64,000 bases of DNA, from contig CAVRLX010000006.1 of the NCBI GenBank assembly GCA_963721725.1, positions 207,457 through 271,456 on the forward strand, read 5' to 3'. The DNA is from RI-153 sp963721725 (lineage in GTDB: Bacteria; Chloroflexota; Anaerolineae; Caldilineales; Caldilineaceae). A program made the position numbers and the translations under genes. The notes beneath the pieces were generated by a model, which was not told the origin of the DNA, made no database searches, and was given only the letters and a program-made list of their open reading frames with translations. Below, piece by piece: positions 26,982 to 34,692 of the stretch (positions within the stretch are counted from its first letter, which is position 1; each line of letters opens with the position of its first letter).

Positions 26982-28283
26982 ATGACGACCACCAACCTTG
27001 CCCACTTCATCGCCACCACCCCCCTGTGTGACACCCACGAACACCTGCGCGACGAAGCCGCCTATGTGGAGACTGGCCCGGACGTGCTGGCTTATTTGTT
27101 TGAGAACTACGTCACCGCGGATCTTGTGGTGGCGGGGGCATCAACCACCGATGTCGCCCGGCTGGTTGATGCGGCCAACCCCGATCTGCACGCACGCTTT
27201 GCGCCCATCCAGCCTGCTTGGGAAGCCGTGCGCCACACTGGGTATGGGCAGGCGGTGCAGTTGATCGCCCGCGACCTTTTTGACATGGACGACATTACCG
27301 TAGAGGCAATTGAAAAAGCTTCGGCGCAAAATCAGCGCCTGCGTCAACCCGGTCAACGGCTACAATTGCTGCAAGAGAAGGCCAATCTCGATCATGTTCA
27401 GATCGACAATTTTCGCCCAGTCGTTGAGGTGGATACGTCGGGAGCGGACTTCTTTCTCTATGATTTGAACCTGCAAGATTTCTGTTCCGGTCGCCCCAAT
27501 TTGGATACAGTGGCCCGCCACAGTGATATAGAAGTTCACGATCTCGCCAGCCTGCGCCGCGCATTGGAAACGCTTTTTGCGCGCGCAGCACCGCTGGCCG
27601 TGGCCGTGAAATCGCAACATGCCTACAACCGTACCTTGTTCTGGCAAGAGCGCAGCGATGCCGACGCCGCCCGCGCCCTGAGCGCCTATCTGCAAAATTC
27701 AGCACAGTTTAGCGAGGCAGATCGGCTTTGCCTGGGTGATTGGGCGTGGGCGCGCATTACCGAGTTATGCATTGAGCACGATCTGCCCTTCAAAATTCAC
27801 ACGGGCTACTATGCCGGGCATAGCCGGATGCCTGTGGATTTCATCCGCAGCGGCAACCTGTGTGGCCTGCTGGCCCGCTATCTCGACGCCCGCTTTGTGC
27901 TTATGCACATTGCCTACCCCTACAGCGATGAACTCATCGCCATTGCCAAACATTACCCCAATGTCTATATCGATCTCTGCTGGGCGTGGAGCATTAACCC
28001 CTATGCCGCGGCGGAGTTTGTGCGACGTTATATTCATGCGGTGCCTGCCAACAAACTCTTTATTTTTGGCGGCGACACCTCCTGGCCGGGGGCAGCCGTG
28101 GCCTATGCCAAACAGGCGCGCCAATGGGTCACACGGGCGCTTCAAGCCGAGGTAAACGAAGATCTGCTCAGCGAAGCCGAAGCCATTGCCCTGGCCGAAC
28201 GCTTTATGCGCACCAATCAATACGATTGTATGCGCATTGACGCTAAAAAGGCCACGCTGCGCGCCGCCAAAGAACTGATCTAA
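26982..28283 (+). CDS. Amidohydrolase-superfamily (amidohydrolase 2-like) protein
   Basis: The 433-residue protein starts at ATG 26982 behind GGAGA. Metal-binding HxH is seen in CDTHEHLRDE near the N terminus, further His in KIHTGYYAGH and LMHIAYPY, and the final Asp in FGGDTSWPG. This pattern fits TIM-barrel amidohydrolases of the uronate-isomerase/ACMSD side of the superfamily, which hydrolyse, decarboxylate or isomerise small acids. The neighbours (sugar-acid dehydratase, RraA-like lyase) suggest a sugar-acid or aromatic-acid route. It has its own promoter. Confidence 0.82.
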   Translation: MTTTNLAHFIATTPLCDTHEHLRDEAAYVETGPDVLAYLFENYVTADLVVAGASTTDVARLVDAANPDLHARFAPIQPAWEAVRHTGYGQAVQLIARDLFDMDDITVEAIEKASAQNQRLRQPGQRLQLLQEKANLDHVQIDNFRPVVEVDTSGADFFLYDLNLQDFCSGRPNLDTVARHSDIEVHDLASLRRALETLFARAAPLAVAVKSQHAYNRTLFWQERSDADAARALSAYLQNSAQFSEADRLCLGDWAWARITELCIEHDLPFKIHTGYYAGHSRMPVDFIRSGNLCGLLARYLDARFVLMHIAYPYSDELIAIAKHYPNVYIDLCWAWSINPYAAAEFVRRYIHAVPANKLFIFGGDTSWPGAAVAYAKQARQWVTRALQAEVNEDLLSEAEAIALAERFMRTNQYDCMRIDAKKATLRAAKELI

Positions 28284-28307
28284 AAAGTAGCCTTGAAGAG
28301 ACGCTAC

Positions 28308-28364
28308 TTTCAACAAAAGTTCACGCGAAGTAGAAATCGTACTTCGCGTGAACTTTTGTTGAAA
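28308..28364. terminator. Bidirectional hairpin between convergent genes
   Basis: A perfect 25-bp stem (28308-28332 with 28340-28364, core AAAAGTTCACGCGAAGTA) with a 7-nt loop; a small nested AAAGTAGC/GCTACTTT hairpin precedes it at 28284-28310. Located between the + strand amidohydrolase and the - strand dehydrogenase, so it likely ends both transcripts. Confidence 0.65.
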
Positions 28365-28389
28365 TTCAGGAAAATCAGTGAGGGCTTGT

Positions 28390-29580
28390 CTAGGCAGGGA
28401 TCATGTGGTGTGGATCGATGACATACTTTGTCGCTGCGCCTTTGTCAAAGTTTTGATAGCCCTTTGGCCCGTCGTCCAGTGTGATGACCTGCACGTTAAC
28501 GGCTTTGGCGATCTGCACTTTGTCATAGAGAATCGCCATCATCAGTTGCCGGTGATAGCGCATGACCGGGCACTGGCCGGTGACGAAATAGTGGGATTTG
28601 GCCCAGCCCAAGCCGATGCGGATGCCCAGCATTCCGATCTTGGCGTTGTCATCCACGCCGCCGGGATCGCCGGTCACGTAGAGGCCGGGGATGCCGATGC
28701 CACCGCCCGCCCGCGTGATGCTCATGACGGTGTTGAGGACGGTGGCAGGCTGCTCGTGGACGTGGGCATGGCCGTGGCCGCGCGCCTCGAAGCCCACACA
28801 ATCCACCGCAAAGTCCACCTCGCGCACGCCCAGAATGGCTTCAAGCTGATCCTCAATCGAAGCCTCCTGGCGCAGATCGATGGTTTCGCAGCCAAAGCTG
28901 GCAGCCTGGGCCAGCCGTTCGGGGATCATATCACCGACGATCACCACTGCCGCGCCCAACAACTGGCAAGAATGGGCACAGGCCAGCCCCACCGGTCCCG
29001 CGCCCGCGATATAGACTGTGGCCCCGGGACCGACCCCGGCCGAGACTGCGCCGTGAAAGCCTGTGGGGAAAATGTCCGAAAGCAGGGTTAGATCCCGGAT
29101 CTTCTCCATGGCTTGGGCCGGGTCCGGGAACTTGAGCAAGTTGAAATCGGCATAGGGAACCATCACATATTCGGCTTGGCCGCCAACCCAGCCGCCCATA
29201 TCCACATAGCCATAGGCCGCACCGGGCCGGGCTGGATTTACATTGAGGCAGATGCCGGTCTTGCCTTCTTTACAATTGCGGCAGCGCCCACAGGCAATGT
29301 TAAAGGGCACCGACACAATATCGCCCACGCGGATAAACTCCACATCCCGACCGGCCTCAATGACCTGGCCGGTGATCTCGTGGCCCAAAATCAGACCCGC
29401 TGGGGCCGTGGTTCGCCCGCGCACCATGTGCTGATCCGAGCCACAGATATTGGTGGAAATAATCTTCAAAATTACACCATGTTCACACTTGCGCGCTCCA
29501 AGGGCCAGTTCGGGGTAGTCGATGGATAGGACTTCGACAACGCCCGGACTCATGTATGCAAGGCCTCTGTTACCTGCCAT
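28390..29580 (-). CDS. fdhA: Zinc-dependent formaldehyde dehydrogenase-type alcohol dehydrogenase (FdhA-like)
   Basis: The 396-residue protein matches glutathione-independent formaldehyde dehydrogenases: MAGNRGLAYMSPG start, catalytic zinc residues in NICGSDQHMVRGR and GHEITG, four structural Cys in CGRCRNCKEGKTGIC, and the cofactor loop AGAGPVGLA. The insertion before the C terminus (CVGFEARGHGHAH) is also typical. These enzymes use NAD+ to oxidise formaldehyde or dismutate aldehydes. AGGAGGA precedes the ATG. Monocistronic. Confidence 0.88.
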   Translation of the reverse strand: MAGNRGLAYMSPGVVEVLSIDYPELALGARKCEHGVILKIISTNICGSDQHMVRGRTTAPAGLILGHEITGQVIEAGRDVEFIRVGDIVSVPFNIACGRCRNCKEGKTGICLNVNPARPGAAYGYVDMGGWVGGQAEYVMVPYADFNLLKFPDPAQAMEKIRDLTLLSDIFPTGFHGAVSAGVGPGATVYIAGAGPVGLACAHSCQLLGAAVVIVGDMIPERLAQAASFGCETIDLRQEASIEDQLEAILGVREVDFAVDCVGFEARGHGHAHVHEQPATVLNTVMSITRAGGGIGIPGLYVTGDPGGVDDNAKIGMLGIRIGLGWAKSHYFVTGQCPVMRYHRQLMMAILYDKVQIAKAVNVQVITLDDGPKGYQNFDKGAATKYVIDPHHMIPA

Positions 29581-29720
29581 TGGGTTCCTCCTAATAATTG
29601 GGATGTAGAATGGTTGTGGGGTTGGGAAGTTCCTAATCTAACACGTTTCCCTGGGCTGGGCAACCGGGATTTTGTGGGGGCCAGGCAGAGCCTCTGCGCT
29701 GCGCACAGCGAATCTCCGCC

Positions 29721-31529
29721 TCACACCTGCGCCTGCCAGGGCTGGTAGTCCAAAGATTGGTGGCGGAAATAAGTGGTGTACAGTTCAGCGTAGTGGCCGC
29801 CCTGTTGCAGCAGATCGTCGTGGGTGCCCTCTTCAATGATCTGCCCGCTGCGCAGCACAATAATGCGGTCAGCGCTGCGCACGGTGGAGAGACGATGGGC
29901 GATGACAATACTGGTGCGCCCGTTCAGCACAGACGCCAGCGCGGCCTGCACCTGCCCTTCGGTGATAGGGTCGATGCTGGCTGTAGCCTCGTCGAGTAAA
30001 AGAATGGCCGGGTCTTGCAGCAGCACGCGAGCCAGGGCGACCAGTTGGCGCTGGCCCAGAGAGAGGCGCGCACCCCGCTCGCCCACATTGGTGTTGATGC
30101 CCTGGGGCAGGTCTTCCAGCCAAGAGCCGTCGCCCAACTGGGCTGCGGCGGCAGCCACGTCCGCATCCGTGGAACCGGGACGCCCATAGCGGATGTTCTC
30201 CGCCACTGTGCCGGAGAAGAGAAAAGGCGCTTGGGGAACCAGCCCCAGTTGGCGGCGGTAATCGCCCAAATCAAATGTACGAATGTCATGACCGTCGATG
30301 AGCAGACGCCCGGCCTGAAATTCATAAAAACGCATGAGCAGTTTGACCAGACTCGATTTGCCCGCGCCGGTGTGGCCGACAATCGCCAACGTCTCCCCTG
30401 CCGGGATGGTCAGCGAGAAGTTATCCAGCACGGCGTTGCGCCCAGTGCTATAGTTGAAGTTCACCCCCTCAAAGCGGATCTCCCCGCGCAGACGGCCCAC
30501 CGGTTCTTCCGCCCGCTGCACCACCAGCGCCTCATCGTCGATGAGCGCAAAGACCCGTTCGCTGGCCGCCAGCCCCTGTTGAAACTGGCTCCAAAAGGAG
30601 GCGATGCTCGTCATTGGGTAGAAGAAGATCGTCAGCCCCTGTACGAAAAGATACCACTCGCCCACGGAGATTGTGCCCCGGATCGCCATCTGCCCGCCCA
30701 CAAAAACGATCACCGCCACGCCAATGCCGGAGACCGTATTGAGCAGGGGGTAGATGCTGCCAAAGACGGCCACCCGGCGCACTTGCACCCGATAAGCCAA
30801 CTCATTGATAGACTGGAAGTCCTGGTAGATGGCTGCTTCCTGGCGAAAATTCTTGGCGACGGCGATGCCGCTGATGGTCTCCTGAATCGTGGCGTTAACA
30901 GTGGCTTGGGCGCGCTGGGCCTGCTGCATGGCATGGCGGGCCAGACGGCGAAAGCCGAGGGCAATGGCGATGACAATCGGTCCCAGGGCGAAGGTAATCA
31001 GGGCCAGGGTCACATTCTGGCTGAGCATCACTGCACTGATGACAAGCACAAGCACCATCTGGCTGAGCAGGTCGATGGTCAGGGTGACGACTGCGGCGAA
31101 ATCCTGGGTGTCGGAGGTCACCCGGCTGACGATGCGCCCGGACGCGTGCTGGTCGAAAAAGGAGAGGTCCCGGCGCATGACTGCGGCGAAGGCGTCCTCG
31201 CGCAGGGCCAGCACCACTTCGCCCACGGCCCGCGCCGAGAAGCGCTGCTGCACAAAGTTGAAGGCCCAACTCAGGCTGCCCAGCACGGTCACCACGGCGG
31301 CCCCAGCCAAAAGCAGTTGCAGTTGGGGATTGCCCGTCAGGGTGTCAATCACGCGCGAGATCAGAATCGGTGTCAGCGTCGAGACCAGCGAAACGAGAGA
31401 AACCATTCCGGCCACGACGGCCACCCGCCGCCACTGGGGCCGGAAATAGATCAGGATGCGCCGCACCAACTCGCTGTCATGATAGGAGCGGTCGTATTCT
31501 TCGGCTTCCAGGCCGCCTGTTACATCCAT
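29721..31529 (-). CDS. ABC exporter half-transporter with canonical ATPase site (subunit B of heterodimer)
   Basis: About 602 residues from ATG 31529 (AAGGA upstream). Six membrane helices are followed by an NBD with Walker A GHTGAGKSS, signature LSLGQRQ and Walker B ILLLDEATASID with catalytic Glu, then H-loop IAHRLS. The signature lacks the second Gly of LSGGQ, the usual mark of the subunit contributing a degenerate signature in heterodimeric exporters. The partner gene is just upstream on the same strand. Substrate (drug, lipid or peptide) unknown. An intergenic hairpin lies between them. Confidence 0.92.
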   Translation of the reverse strand: MDVTGGLEAEEYDRSYHDSELVRRILIYFRPQWRRVAVVAGMVSLVSLVSTLTPILISRVIDTLTGNPQLQLLLAGAAVVTVLGSLSWAFNFVQQRFSARAVGEVVLALREDAFAAVMRRDLSFFDQHASGRIVSRVTSDTQDFAAVVTLTIDLLSQMVLVLVISAVMLSQNVTLALITFALGPIVIAIALGFRRLARHAMQQAQRAQATVNATIQETISGIAVAKNFRQEAAIYQDFQSINELAYRVQVRRVAVFGSIYPLLNTVSGIGVAVIVFVGGQMAIRGTISVGEWYLFVQGLTIFFYPMTSIASFWSQFQQGLAASERVFALIDDEALVVQRAEEPVGRLRGEIRFEGVNFNYSTGRNAVLDNFSLTIPAGETLAIVGHTGAGKSSLVKLLMRFYEFQAGRLLIDGHDIRTFDLGDYRRQLGLVPQAPFLFSGTVAENIRYGRPGSTDADVAAAAAQLGDGSWLEDLPQGINTNVGERGARLSLGQRQLVALARVLLQDPAILLLDEATASIDPITEGQVQAALASVLNGRTSIVIAHRLSTVRSADRIIVLRSGQIIEEGTHDDLLQQGGHYAELYTTYFRHQSLDYQPWQAQV

Positions 31530-31559
31530 GGTCGATTCCTTTTTTGTGATGATAAGAAC

Positions 31560-31641
31560 AGAACGCGGATGACGCGGAAATAGCATATTTTCGCTGATTT
31601 TTATCCGCGTTATTCAGCCCACTCTGCGTCATCCGCGTTCT
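31560..31641. repeat. Intergenic hairpin (AGAACGCGGATGACGC)
   Basis: Perfect 16-bp arms 31560-31575 and 31626-31641, with inner GCGGAT/ATCCGC sub-repeats. Lies between the two ABC exporter genes and may lower or balance expression of the second. Confidence 0.75.
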
Positions 31642-31652
31642 ATCTTCATTGT

Positions 31653-33437
31653 CTATCTCTCCACCGGCGCGAAGACCTGGCGATAGGCCGCGCTGGTTGC
31701 CAGGAGTTGGTCGTGGCTGCCCTGGGCGATCAACCGCCCGTTTTTCATCAGCAGAATATAGTCGGCGCTGCGGATGAGGGAGAGGCGGTGGGTAATCAGA
31801 AAGGTCGTGCGCCCGGCCAGGATACGGCGCATGGCCTGCTGAATCTGGTCTTCCGTGTTGCTGTCAATGGCGCTGGTAGAGTCGTCCAGCACCAAAATGC
31901 GTGGGTCGCTGAGGAAAGCACGGGCAATCGCCAAGCGCTGACGCTGGCCGCCCGAGAGCATCACCCCGCGCTCGCCGATAACCGTCCGGTAGCCTTCGGG
32001 GAAGCTGGCGATAAATTCATGGGCCTGGGCCTCCTGGGCCGCGGCCTCGATCTGGGCTTGGGTGACAGTTTCGCGTGCGCCAAAGGCGATATTTTCGGCA
32101 ATCGTGCGCGAGAAAAGGAAGATATCCTGCTCAATTGTGGCAATCTGGCCGCGCAAAGACTCCAGACTCCATTCCCGTACATCCACCCCATCGATCAGCA
32201 CCCGCCCGGCGCTGGTGTCAAAGGTGCGGTTGAGCAGCTTTGTGAGCGTACTCTTACCCGCGCCGGTCTGCCCCACAATCGCAATCGTCTGTCCTGCCGC
32301 GGCGTGAAAGGAGATGTCGTTGAGGGCCAGGGACGGGCCATCGTCAGACTCGCCGTCTGCGGCCTCGTAGCCGAAGCTTACCCCTTCAAAAACCACCTCC
32401 CCCTCCATCCGCTTGGACAGCCCCGCGGTGTTTTGGTCCAGTTCAGTCTCGGTCAGAATCGTGGTCAGAATGCGACGAGCGCTGGCAAAGCTTTGCTGAA
32501 TGGCCGAGGAGGTCATCAGCAGAAAGCGGATGGGCGAGCGCAACGTCCCCATCAGCGCCATATACGTGATAATCTGCCCCACGGAAATCGTGCCCTGGCG
32601 GTACAGAATAAGGGCGTGACCAAAAGCCAGCCCAATCGTAATGCCGTAGAGGAGTAGAGGCAGGTAGCGGGCGTTGATGTCCCCCTCTTGGACAAAGGCA
32701 TCCCGGAAAAAGCGGGCACTGGCGTGAAAGCGCTCTTTCTCCGCCTCTTCCTGGGCAAAGCCTTTGACCACCTCAATGCCGGTGATGGCCTCGGCCAGCC
32801 CGGCGTTCATCAGCCCAAAGCGCTCGCGCAGACGTCCTGCCACCGGGCGCAGGAGTTGGTTGTGCTGGCGCAGGGCAATGGTCAGCCCGCCGAGAAAGAC
32901 AAGGGGGACCCACAGCAGTTTGGGGTCGAGGGTGGCGATTGTAATCAGCGGGATCACCAGCATAAAGACCGATTCGGTGGTCAGCCCCAGCGCGGGGAAG
33001 ACAAACTGGTTGGTCTGCTGCACGTCGTTGGTGACGCGGGCCATCAAATCGCCCACCCGCTGGCGTCCGTGATAGGTTTGGCTTTTGCTAAGCAGGCTGA
33101 GGTAGAGTTCGTCGCGGGCGTCCCGCTCCACCCGCTGGGCCAGGACGCGGATGACCAGACTGTTGACAATATCGAAGAGACCGAAGCTTACATAGGCGGC
33201 CACGACCCAAAGGCTGGCGATGGTTAGCGCCCGGCTTCCCGCGCTGTTTATAACCGTATCAAAGGCTCGCCCTACCAGCACCGCGGCCATACTCTGGGTA
33301 GCCCCCATGCCGGCGGTGGTGGCAAAGAAGACGAGCAGCAGCAGCGCATAGCGCAGGATGTGGGAAGAGAGCCAGCGCAGGGGTGAGCGGGTGTCGTATG
33401 GAAATTCGTTGGCAATCGTAAATTCACGCCGGCTCAT
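31653..33437 (-). CDS. ABC exporter half-transporter with degenerate ATPase site (subunit A of heterodimer)
   Basis: The 594-residue protein has six membrane helices and an NBD with Walker A GQTGAGKST, signature LSGGQRQ and Walker B ILVLDDSTSAID: Asp replaces the catalytic Glu. In heterodimeric exporters such as TM287/288 or BmrCD, one subunit has exactly this Asp while the other keeps DEAT and a weakened signature. Here the two genes complement each other that way, so one ATP site should be active and one regulatory. First gene of the pair. Confidence 0.92.
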   Translation of the reverse strand: MSRREFTIANEFPYDTRSPLRWLSSHILRYALLLLVFFATTAGMGATQSMAAVLVGRAFDTVINSAGSRALTIASLWVVAAYVSFGLFDIVNSLVIRVLAQRVERDARDELYLSLLSKSQTYHGRQRVGDLMARVTNDVQQTNQFVFPALGLTTESVFMLVIPLITIATLDPKLLWVPLVFLGGLTIALRQHNQLLRPVAGRLRERFGLMNAGLAEAITGIEVVKGFAQEEAEKERFHASARFFRDAFVQEGDINARYLPLLLYGITIGLAFGHALILYRQGTISVGQIITYMALMGTLRSPIRFLLMTSSAIQQSFASARRILTTILTETELDQNTAGLSKRMEGEVVFEGVSFGYEAADGESDDGPSLALNDISFHAAAGQTIAIVGQTGAGKSTLTKLLNRTFDTSAGRVLIDGVDVREWSLESLRGQIATIEQDIFLFSRTIAENIAFGARETVTQAQIEAAAQEAQAHEFIASFPEGYRTVIGERGVMLSGGQRQRLAIARAFLSDPRILVLDDSTSAIDSNTEDQIQQAMRRILAGRTTFLITHRLSLIRSADYILLMKNGRLIAQGSHDQLLATSAAYRQVFAPVER

Positions 33438-33504
33438 GTAAAGCTCCTATGGTGTTGGACTCAGTAAGGGAGGCATTCCTCGCAGCCGACAGGGCGTGCA
33501 GCCA

Positions 33505-33553
33505 AAGTCCCCGGCACGTTCTGTTCTTGAAGTCCGTGAAGTGCCGGGGACTT
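33505..33553. repeat. Family-2 hairpin (AAGTCCCCGGCAC)
   Basis: Arms 33505-33517 and 33541-33553 pair over 13 bp. Same core as 12466-12622, in the opposite arm order. Lies in the 33438-33827 gap, which otherwise holds only the promoter below. Confidence 0.75.
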
Positions 33554-33758
33554 GTGCATGTTTATTTTCGGGCAATCGACTTAGATCGAAATCCCTCGCC
33601 GCTATTGAGTATAGAGATTTTGGCGGGGTTGGCAAGTTAGCGGAAATCGTAGACAGCCTTGTTCCCATACGCTGGCCTCCCGTCATGCAAAGACCATCTC
33701 CGGTTCAGACGAGAGGAGATTCTCTTCCCTGCCCCATACCAGCGAAGAGAGCAGCCTA

Positions 33759-33767
33759 TGCTATAAT
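33759..33767 (+). promoter_or_regulatory. Extended -10 promoter before the membrane protein gene
   Basis: TGCTATAAT, a perfect extended -10, about 60 nt before the proposed start at 33828. No clear -35. Confidence 0.55.
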
Positions 33768-33827
33768 CGGCGAGATGTGCCATAGGGAAGATTTTTAGAC
33801 CATTGGGGAGCCGCCAGTTTTGCCGTT

Positions 33828-34619
33828 ATGCGAACCAACTATTCATCCAACGGAAATCATGTGTCCACACCACCCACCATGCCCGTGAAACCGCCCACAG
33901 CGCGCAGCTACCAGCTTACCGATGATCCCGTTTTCTATATCACCGTGATCTTTTTTGCGATCCTCACCACGGTTGTCCCTGGCTTAATGGGGCAGCCCAA
34001 CTTCATGCCCATTGTACAAGCGTTGGCATTGACGATTTTTGTCGCCATTCCTCTGCGCCGGGGTGCGTTGCGCGCTGCGCTCTGGGTGGCTGTGCTCTGG
34101 GTGGTGATGCAGTTGGTGAGCATCATGGCCGTGACTTGGCTGGTTCCCATGCAAGCGGCGCGGGCGATTCCCGACGGGTTTACCTATCGCAATCTGCTGA
34201 CAACCTGGTTCTATACAGGCGAGGCATTGCCCCGTTCCTTGCTGACCGCGCCGCTGGTGCGCGTGGGCGAAGTCGTGGGCATCCTGCTGGGCAGTCTGCT
34301 TAGCGGCGGGCTGGTGGGGGCTTGGTTTCTGACGCGTGCTGTGGATCTGCTGGGGTACAGCGTGATGACGCTCTCCCAAACTGTGGGCGCGCTTGGCTTT
34401 TTTGCCGGACTATTCCCGTGGCGGCTGCTCAGCGTGGCCGGCTATACTGGCTTCTTTTTGCTGCTGGCCCAGCCTATTCTCACCAATCACTGGCAGCCCA
34501 GTTATTATCTGCATACACAACGCCGCCTTGTGCTAGGCTCCGCCATCCTGCTTGCCAGCGGGCTGCTTCTGGAAGCGATCTTGCCAGGAATCTGGCAGGG
34601 TATCTTCGCGCCCAAATAA
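33828..34619 (+). CDS. Polytopic membrane protein of unknown function
   Basis: The 263-residue product has about six hydrophobic segments (for example DPVFYITVIFFAILTTVVPG and LLSVAGYTGFFLLLAQPIL) after a hydrophilic N-terminal ~30 residues. No family motif is recognised. The start is uncertain: the ATG at 33828 has only a distant GGGGAG, and GTG 33861 behind GGAAA is an alternative. An extended -10 promoter lies upstream. Next comes smc, after a 14-nt tandem repeat. Confidence 0.65.
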   Translation: MRTNYSSNGNHVSTPPTMPVKPPTARSYQLTDDPVFYITVIFFAILTTVVPGLMGQPNFMPIVQALALTIFVAIPLRRGALRAALWVAVLWVVMQLVSIMAVTWLVPMQAARAIPDGFTYRNLLTTWFYTGEALPRSLLTAPLVRVGEVVGILLGSLLSGGLVGAWFLTRAVDLLGYSVMTLSQTVGALGFFAGLFPWRLLSVAGYTGFFLLLAQPILTNHWQPSYYLHTQRRLVLGSAILLASGLLLEAILPGIWQGIFAPK

Positions 34620-34659
34620 GAGCAATTGCAACTCACGTATCCAATCCCTAATCGCTAAT

Positions 34660-34687
34660 CTCCAATACCTAATCTCCAATACCTAAT
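34660..34687 (+). repeat. 14-nt tandem repeat CTCCAATACCTAAT x2
   Basis: Two perfect copies (34660-34673, 34674-34687), preceded by degenerate versions from 34638, immediately before the smc start. Same wording as the 301-355 and 1391-1436 hairpins. Confidence 0.8.
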
Positions 34688-34692
34688 TGCCC

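Noticed and set aside
30015..31583. 522-codon + strand open frame opposite the ABC exporter gene
   Set aside because: Low-complexity His/Gln/Gly/Asp composition typical of an antisense shadow of a GC-rich gene. The - strand frame has every ABC motif, and the + frame has no credible start or domain.
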